From Oceanicaulis sp. (lineage in GTDB: Bacteria; Pseudomonadota; Alphaproteobacteria; Caulobacterales; Maricaulaceae), in NCBI GenBank assembly GCA_040112665.1, contig CP157796.1, forward strand, positions 1,056,813 through 1,120,812: a stretch of 64,000 nucleotides of DNA, written 5' to 3'. Positions 58,973-64,000 of the stretch are shown here, one piece after another. Each line of letters begins with the position of its first letter. Within the stretch, counting starts at the first letter, position 1. Below the pieces are notes generated by a model, which made no database searches, was not told the DNA's origin, and saw nothing but the letters and a program-made list of their open reading frames with translations. Position numbers and translations under genes: made by a program.

Positions 58973-60880
58973 ATGACCATCGACCGCAGCGAAGACCTGT
59001 CCGTCAATCCGCGCGCGAACGCCGGCGCGCCGACCTTCGGCGACGTGCTCGCCGAGCGCCTGTCGCGGCGCAGATTTCTCGCCGGCGCCGGGGCTGGCGC
59101 AGGACTGCTGGCGACGGGCTGCGCCAGCACGGCCGAGGCGGGCGCGGAAAACGCAGCGCGTTTCGACTTCCCTGAGATCGAACGCGCGACCGGCCCGGGG
59201 ATCGCCGCACCCGAAGGCTATCGCGCCGACGTGCTGATCCGCTGGGGCGACGGCTTGTTCGCCGACAGCCCGGCCTTCGATCCGATGGCCCAGAGCGCTG
59301 ACGCGCAGTCGCGCCAGTTCGGATACAACAACGATTACATCGGCTTCATCGAGACCGAGCGGTCCGGCGGCCGTACGGTGCGCGGGGTGCTCTGCGTCAA
59401 TCACGAGTACACGAACACGGTGCTGATGCTGCCCGGCGTGGCGGAGGGTTATCCCGCTTCGATGACGGCTGCGCTTTGCGCCACCGAGCAGGCCGCCCAC
59501 GGCGGTTCGATCCTGGAGATCGCGCTGGGCGAAGACGGACGCTGGGCGCCGGTGGCCGGCAGCCCCGTGACTCGCCGGATCCATGCCCGTACGCCGATGG
59601 TCGCGACCGGGCCGGCCGCCGGCCATCCCCGGCTTCAGACCAGCGCGGACCCGACCGGGCGTGCGATCTCGGGCACGATCAACAACTGCGCGGGCGGGAT
59701 CACCCCCTGGGGCACCTATCTGATGGCCGAGGAGAACTTCAACGGCTACTTCCTGGGCGCGCTGCCCGACGGCCATCCCGAGACCGCCAATCACGCGCGC
59801 TACGGCGTGCCGGGCGGCTGGTATCAGTGGGGACGGTTCGAGGACCGGTTCGACATCTCCCGCGAACCCAACGAGCCCAACCGGTTCGGCTGGGTGGTCG
59901 AGGTCGACCCGCTCGCGCCCGGCGCTGCGCCGAAAAAGCGCACCGCGCTCGGCCGGTTCAAGCATGAAGGCGCGGAAAGCGTCGTGGCGCCGGACGGGCG
60001 CGTCGTGCTCTACATGGGCGACGATCAGCGCTTCGATTACGTGTACAAATTCGTCACCGCGCGCGCCTACGACGCTGAAAATCGCGCCGCGAACCGCGAC
60101 CTGCTGGACGAAGGCACGCTCTACGTCGCCCGCTTCGACGCTGACGGGACGGTCGTGTGGCTGCCGCTTGTTTTCGGCGAGGGCCCGCTGACGCCCGCGA
60201 ACGGGTTCGCCAGCCAGGCCGAGGTTCTGATCGAGACCCGCCGTGCGGCCGATCTTCTGGGCGCCACCCCCATGGACCGGCCCGAGGACGTCGAGCCCGA
60301 TCCGCGCTCGGGCAAGGTCTATGTCATGCTGACCAACAATTCCCGCCGCGGCGAGGACCAGACCGACGCCGCCAATCCGCGCGCAAACAACCGGAACGGC
60401 CACATCATCGAAATCACAGAGCCGGCCGGGGACTTCACCGCCATGCGCTCGCGCTGGGACATCGTGGTGCTGTGCGGGGACGACGCCTCGGGAGCGACCT
60501 GGAATCCGATGACCAGCGAAAACGGCTGGTTCGGCTCGCCGGACAATTGCGCAGTGGACGGCCAGGGCCGGCTCTGGGTCGCCACCGACGGCAATCAGGA
60601 CACCGGCGCGAACGACGGCGTCTGGGCGCTCGCCACCGAGGGCGCGGCGCGGGGCACGGGCCGGGCGTTCTTCCGTGCGCCGGACGGCGCCGAGGTGTGC
60701 GGCCCGCGCTTCACCCCGGACGGGCGCACGCTGTTCGTCGCTGTCCAGCATCCCGGCGACACCGACGGGGCGAGCTTCGAGGCGCCGGGCACGCGCTGGC
60801 CTGATTTCGACGACGGCACGCCGCCCCGGCCCTCGGTCGTGGCGATCCGGCGCGAGGACGGCGGGCCGGTCGGCGGCTGA
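58973..60880 (+). CDS. PhoX-family (DUF839) alkaline phosphatase, Tat-exported
   Basis: A 635-residue enzyme expected to hydrolyse phosphate monoesters in the periplasm with calcium and iron. The twin-arginine signal SRRRFLAGAGAGAGLLATGC spans about residues 32-51; the Cys could also be a lipid anchor. The family segments are GYNNDYIGFIE, GVLCVNHEYTNT, the iron-ligand region INNCAGGITPWGTYLMAEENFNGYF, RFKHEGAESVVA, MGDDQRFDYVYKFV, and RPEDVEPDPRSGKVYVMLTNN. ATG 58973 is chosen; an upstream GTG or ATG in the same frame is possible. PhoX genes are often phosphate-regulated, but no Pho box is evident by eye. Confidence 0.92.
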   Translation: MTIDRSEDLSVNPRANAGAPTFGDVLAERLSRRRFLAGAGAGAGLLATGCASTAEAGAENAARFDFPEIERATGPGIAAPEGYRADVLIRWGDGLFADSPAFDPMAQSADAQSRQFGYNNDYIGFIETERSGGRTVRGVLCVNHEYTNTVLMLPGVAEGYPASMTAALCATEQAAHGGSILEIALGEDGRWAPVAGSPVTRRIHARTPMVATGPAAGHPRLQTSADPTGRAISGTINNCAGGITPWGTYLMAEENFNGYFLGALPDGHPETANHARYGVPGGWYQWGRFEDRFDISREPNEPNRFGWVVEVDPLAPGAAPKKRTALGRFKHEGAESVVAPDGRVVLYMGDDQRFDYVYKFVTARAYDAENRAANRDLLDEGTLYVARFDADGTVVWLPLVFGEGPLTPANGFASQAEVLIETRRAADLLGATPMDRPEDVEPDPRSGKVYVMLTNNSRRGEDQTDAANPRANNRNGHIIEITEPAGDFTAMRSRWDIVVLCGDDASGATWNPMTSENGWFGSPDNCAVDGQGRLWVATDGNQDTGANDGVWALATEGAARGTGRAFFRAPDGAEVCGPRFTPDGRTLFVAVQHPGDTDGASFEAPGTRWPDFDDGTPPRPSVVAIRREDGGPVGG

Positions 60881-60963
60881 GCCGCGCCCCGAACCGGTGA
60901 ACCCTTCCTTAACCGCGGCGCTGTCATGGTGAAGGAAGCGTTCACCATGAAGGGAGACGCGGC

Positions 60964-61695
60964 ATGCGGATCCGCCCCGGAGACCCCTTGGGCGCGACGG
61001 CCCGGCGCGAGCCGGCCGGCGCGGCGTCGCGGTCCTACGAGACCGCCCAGACCCGGCCCGCTGGCGCGGCCTCCGCGCCGCGCGACAGCGCCTCGATCAT
61101 GGGCGTGCCGGAGAACGAGCTGACCCCGAACGTGCAGCGGGCGCTGCTCACCCTGATGGGCGAGGTCGATCAGCTGCGCAAGGAGACCGAGGCGCTGCGC
61201 GCGAAGGTGCGCGATCTCGAGAACCTCGCCGACCGCGACGTCTTCCTGCCGGTGCTCAATCGCCGGGCCTTCATCCGCGAGGTCTCGAAGGCCTTGGCGC
61301 TGGCCGAGCGTCATGACGCGCCGAGCGCGCTGGTCTATTTCGATCTCAACGGCTTCAAGCAGATCAACGACACTCACGGCCACGCCGCCGGCGACGCGGC
61401 GTTGAAGGCCGTCGCCGATCTTCTGGCCGCCCATGTGCGCGAGACTGACGCGGTGGGCCGTCTGGGCGGGGACGAATTCGGCGTGGTGCTGACCCTCACC
61501 CCCGGCCCGGCCGCCGAACGCAAGGCCGCCGAGCTGGCCGAAGCGATCGCGAACACGCCCATCGCCTGGGAGGCGGAGACCCTGTCGCTCGGCGCGGCCT
61601 GGGGCGTGCGGGCGCTGGAACGCGGGCTCGACGTCGAAACCGCCATGGCCGAAGCCGACCAGGCGATGTACGCGCGCAAGACCCGCGCCGCGTAA
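60964..61695 (+). CDS. GGDEF-domain protein (probable diguanylate cyclase)
   Basis: A 243-residue cytoplasmic protein. Residues 1-75 are a low-complexity Arg/Ala/Pro leader plus a short coiled coil (VQRALLTLMGEVDQLRKETEALRAKVRDLE). The GGDEF domain follows: DRDVFLPVLNRRAF, YFDLNGFKQINDTHGHAAGDAAL and the active-site LGGDEFGVVL near 175-184. The GGDEF signature is intact, so c-di-GMP synthesis is plausible; no I-site (RxxD) is obvious before the GGDEF. A pyroglutamyl peptidase starts seven bases downstream. Confidence 0.9.
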   Translation: MRIRPGDPLGATARREPAGAASRSYETAQTRPAGAASAPRDSASIMGVPENELTPNVQRALLTLMGEVDQLRKETEALRAKVRDLENLADRDVFLPVLNRRAFIREVSKALALAERHDAPSALVYFDLNGFKQINDTHGHAAGDAALKAVADLLAAHVRETDAVGRLGGDEFGVVLTLTPGPAAERKAAELAEAIANTPIAWEAETLSLGAAWGVRALERGLDVETAMAEADQAMYARKTRAA

Positions 61696-61701
61696 GCCGG
61701 C

Positions 61702-62286
61702 GTGCGCACCGCGCTTCTGACCGGATTCGGCCCGTTTCCCGGCGCGCCGGTCAATCCCACAGGCTCCGTCATCGAGGCGGTGAAGGCGCAGCCGCCGGAA
61801 GGCTGGCGTATCGAGACGCTGATCTTCGAGACGACCTTCGCTTCAGTCCCCTCGGACCTCGACAACGCGGCGCGGACCCTGTCGCCCGACCTCGTCGTGC
61901 TGACCGGGCTCGCGGCCGAGGCGCAGCGCATCCGGCTCGAGGTTCGGGCGCGGAACGCTGTTCTGCCCGGTCGGCCCGACGCGGCGGGCCGGTGCTGGAC
62001 GCCCGGACCGATCGAGCCTGGCGGCCCTGAAGAGCGGCGTACGCGGCTCGATCTCGACGCGCTGGCTGAGGCGGTCAAAGCGGCGGGCGCAGACGTCGAG
62101 GTCAGCGAAGACGCGGGGCGCTATGTCTGCGAGTTCACGTATTATCTGGCGCTGGGCCGCTTCAGCGCGCCGGCGGTTTTCGTCCACCTGCCGATGACCG
62201 GAACGCCCGGCGCGGCGCTCACCGCGGCCGAAGCCGCCGACGCGCTGCGCGCCGTGATTGCGGCGGCGGCGCGCTTTACGCGATGA
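61702..62286 (+). CDS. pcp: Pyroglutamyl-peptidase I (peptidase C15)
   Basis: A 194-residue cysteine peptidase that removes N-terminal pyroglutamate. TGFGPFPGAPVNPT is at the start; VVLTGLAAEAQRIRLEVRARN holds the catalytic Glu; the Cys lies in EDAGRYVCEFTYYLAL near 142 and the His in VFVHLPMT near 160. Slightly shorter than the ~215-residue average. GTG start seven bases after the GGDEF gene. Its end overlaps that of the convergent DUF465 gene by 11 bases. Confidence 0.9.
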   Translation: MRTALLTGFGPFPGAPVNPTGSVIEAVKAQPPEGWRIETLIFETTFASVPSDLDNAARTLSPDLVVLTGLAAEAQRIRLEVRARNAVLPGRPDAAGRCWTPGPIEPGGPEERRTRLDLDALAEAVKAAGADVEVSEDAGRYVCEFTYYLALGRFSAPAVFVHLPMTGTPGAALTAAEAADALRAVIAAAARFTR

Positions 62287-62485
62287 TGTCGGGGTGCAGG
62301 AGATCCTCGATGCGGAAGATCTCGTCCTTGAGCTGAAGCTTGCGGCGCTTCAGGCGCATGACCTTGAGCTGATCGACCACGCCGCACATGGTCAGCGCGC
62401 TCACCTCGGCGTCCAGCGCGCGGTGTTCACGTTCGAGGTCTGCAAGGCGCCGCCTGAGGGCGGTTTCGTCGAATTCGCCGTCCAT
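62276..62485 (-). CDS. DUF465 (YdcH-family) small protein
   Basis: A 69-residue, highly charged helical protein. The DUF465 core is LEREHRALDAEVSALTMCGVVDQLKVMRLKRRKLQLKDEIFRIEDLL, a helical hairpin with the LKRRKLQLKDEI signature. Function unknown. A second DUF465 gene begins at 63831. Confidence 0.9.
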   Translation of the reverse strand: MDGEFDETALRRRLADLEREHRALDAEVSALTMCGVVDQLKVMRLKRRKLQLKDEIFRIEDLLHPDIIA

Positions 62486-62602
62486 GCCGGTCCCGGATCG
62501 CTGAGATCGCGCCGCGCGAGCCGCGCGCGCCGATGTCTAGATTAAGCCAGCCGCGCCGGCCGCCGGTCGCATCGTGCGGCCTCCTGCGCGAGGCTGTGGA
62601 TA

Positions 62603-63091
62603 TTACACATTTTTCGCCGCCGAGAAAATGGTCTTAACAAATCCGGTCCGGACTGGACGCCCGATGGCGGCGCCGTAGGCGATAAGCGCCGCGTCCGCGG
62701 TTTCCTGCGCGTCGCCGCCATGAGCGGGGCAAGCGGCGGCGAGCGGTTCGAGCGCGGCCTGCTGCAGGCGCTCGGCTTCGAGCTCGTCGGCGAGGATGGA
62801 TTTGCGCAGGGCCGCCGCGGCCTCGGCGTCGACGAAGTCCGGCGCGGGTTTCAGCGCGTCGCGCGCTGCGCGCAGCGGCTTGACCACGCGGCCTGACCAG
62901 ATCGCGCTCGTCTCGATCGCTTCGTCCAGCGCCGGGGCGGGATCGCGGCCGGTGAACGCCGCCCAGCAGATGAACAGGGCGAGATTGACGTCGAAGCCGG
63001 CGGACTGGAGATCGAGGCACGCCTCTTTCACCCCCGGCCGGCCATAGACCGCGAGCGAGAAATCCCAGAAGCCGAGCGCCTCTTCGCTCAT
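62603..63091 (-). CDS. TIGR02444 family protein
   Basis: A 162-residue protein starting FWDFSLAVYGRPGVKEACLDLQSAGFDVNLALFICWAAF, the diagnostic segment of the TIGR02444 family, followed by a helical part with RAARDALKP and LRKSILADELEAERLQQ. Function unknown; the name reflects the family model only. Its ATG overlaps the ubiX stop by four bases, so the pair is cotranscribed. Confidence 0.9.
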   Translation of the reverse strand: MSEEALGFWDFSLAVYGRPGVKEACLDLQSAGFDVNLALFICWAAFTGRDPAPALDEAIETSAIWSGRVVKPLRAARDALKPAPDFVDAEAAAALRKSILADELEAERLQQAALEPLAAACPAHGGDAQETADAALIAYGAAIGRPVRTGFVKTIFSAAKNV

Positions 63092-63720
63092 TCAGCCGCC
63101 TTGCCCGCACGCCGGGCCGCGCCGGGCCGGCGGCCCTGGGTCAAGTCCTCGCCCCAGCGCCGGGTGGATTTCCAGTCCAGCCCGAACAGATCGAGCGCCC
63201 GGCCGACCGACTGGTCGACCATCGCTTCAAGGCTTTCAGGCCGCGCATAGAAGGCGGGAAGGGGCGGCATGATGATCGCGCCCATTTCCGTGAGCTGCGT
63301 CATGGTCCTGAGATGGCCCAGGTGAAACGGCGTCTCACGCACCATCAGCACCAGCCTGCGCCGCTCCTTCAGCACCACGTCGGCGGCGCGAGTGAGAAGC
63401 GAGCTGGTCACGCCGGTGGCGATCTCGCTCATCGTCCTGACAGAGCACGGCGCGATCAGCATGCCCAGCGTGCGAAACGAGCCAGACGCGATCGGCGCGC
63501 CGATATCGGGCATGGCGTAGACATGATCGGCGCGTGCGGCCAAAGCGGCGGGCTTCAGACCGGTCTCGTAGCCCAGCGTCATTTCCGCCGCGCGGGAGGC
63601 GACCAGATGGCGCTCCACGCCCAGCTCGCCCAGCGCGTCGAGCGCCCGCACGCCGTAGATCACGCCCGAGGCGCCGGACACGCCGAGGATTAGCCTTTGC
63701 CGCTCAGAGGGATCGCTCAC
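63088..63720 (-). CDS. ubiX: Flavin prenyltransferase UbiX
   Basis: Attaches dimethylallyl to FMN, giving the prenyl-FMN cofactor of UbiD-type decarboxylases in ubiquinone synthesis. The 210-residue protein shows LILGVSGASGVIYGVRAL near 11-28, DIGAPIASGSFRTLGMLIAPCSVRTMSEIATGVTSSLLTRAADVVLKERRRLVLMVRETPFHLGHL, and IIMPPLPAFYARP, all UbiX hallmarks. GTG 63720 is preferred; an open frame upstream (to 63828) overlaps the next gene's promoter and lacks homology. Operon with the TIGR02444 gene. Confidence 0.96.
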   Translation of the reverse strand: MSDPSERQRLILGVSGASGVIYGVRALDALGELGVERHLVASRAAEMTLGYETGLKPAALAARADHVYAMPDIGAPIASGSFRTLGMLIAPCSVRTMSEIATGVTSSLLTRAADVVLKERRRLVLMVRETPFHLGHLRTMTQLTEMGAIIMPPLPAFYARPESLEAMVDQSVGRALDLFGLDWKSTRRWGEDLTQGRRPGAARRAGKAAE

Positions 63721-63830
63721 GCCTTGTTCACTCCGTCCTGATTTTGTCCGTGACCCGGACGTTTTTGTGAATTGCCAGACCCGCGCAAGGGGTGTTTCAA
63801 TCCTAGTCCCACTCAGCAAGGGAGGCATAT

Positions 63831-64000
63831 ATGGCCGCTGAAGCCCGTATTCGTGAGCTCGACGCCCGCCACGCGAAACTGGAGGGCCAGATCACCGAAG
63901 CCATGAAATCGCCCGCCTCGGACTCGCTTCAAGTCGCCGCCCTCAAAAAACAGAAACTCAGGCTCAAGGAAGAGATCGAGCAGCTCCGACGACGACATTG
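63831..64000 (+). CDS. DUF465 (YdcH-family) protein, cut by the window end
   Basis: Starts at ATG 63831 after a GGAGG site. The visible 56 codons encode a charged helical hairpin: ARIRELDARHAKLEGQITEAM, then ALKKQKLRLKEEIEQLRRRH, the DUF465 signature. The last two bases in the window are TG, so the stop (TGA) may be the very next codon. Divergent from ubiX with 110 bases between. Confidence 0.9.
   Translation, partial: MAAEARIRELDARHAKLEGQITEAMKSPASDSLQVAALKKQKLRLKEEIEQLRRRH

Overview
The window is a 64-kb piece of a high-GC alphaproteobacterial chromosome. The gene order corC-lnt-HTH-metK-trmB-rimP-nusA-ylxR-infB, the many envelope serine peptidases and M16 lipoproteins, the class I fructose-bisphosphate aldolase, the PhoX and DUF465 genes and the alphaproteobacterial intergenic repeats fit the Caulobacterales sensu lato (Maricaulaceae/Hyphomonadaceae-like marine bacteria). 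The genus cannot be set by eye. Coding density is very high, almost all genes have chromosomal housekeeping character, and I see no rRNA, tRNA, CRISPR array, prophage or insertion sequence.

Layout. 1-10.2 kb: lipoprotein acylation, SAM synthesis and the transcription/translation factors, with a perfect 11-bp-arm palindrome over the metK ribosome-binding site. 10.2-21.5 kb: a small transporter, a protein made of six 11-residue FPD repeats, an SDR-kynureninase pair, a strictosidine-synthase-like protein with another SDR, an archaeal/Rickettsia-type valyl-tRNA synthetase with a PepSY membrane protein, and an orphan six-PAS histidine kinase. 21.6-35 kb: a fused peptide-ABC ATPase, then exported proteolysis and folding genes (M16 lipoprotein, three S9 peptidases of which two are tandem paralogues, an FKBP lipoprotein) and an M20 deacylase. 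35-39.2 kb, minus strand: the circularly permuted ATP-grasp / alpha-E / transglutaminase set followed directly by rsmI, where an Anbu proteasome-like gene often sits; the alpha-E gene seems to start at CTG. 39.2-46 kb: an IalB-like protein, an ECF sigma/ChrR-like pair whose anti-sigma part lacks the usual zinc ligands, a UbiH-type hydroxylase, an esterase lipoprotein and a Baeyer-Villiger-type monooxygenase behind a palindromic operator.

46-64 kb: intergenic repeat elements, PPK2, one AT-richer gene of unknown function with an R-x4-H motif, the glycolytic genes gap-pgk-fba (minus strand), divergent sqdB, a DUF1800/DUF1501 pair, a sugar dehydrogenase, purEK, a Tat-exported PhoX phosphatase, a GGDEF protein, pyroglutamyl peptidase, two DUF465 genes, a TIGR02444 gene and ubiX.

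Most of the window is ordinary core genome. The items most worth a second look are the FPD-repeat protein, the non-AUG alpha-E start in an ATP-grasp operon without Anbu, the metK palindrome, the archaeal-type ValRS, the ChrR-like protein without zinc cysteines and the AT-rich orphan gene. I do not see a multi-gene defence or biosynthetic system that is plainly new.
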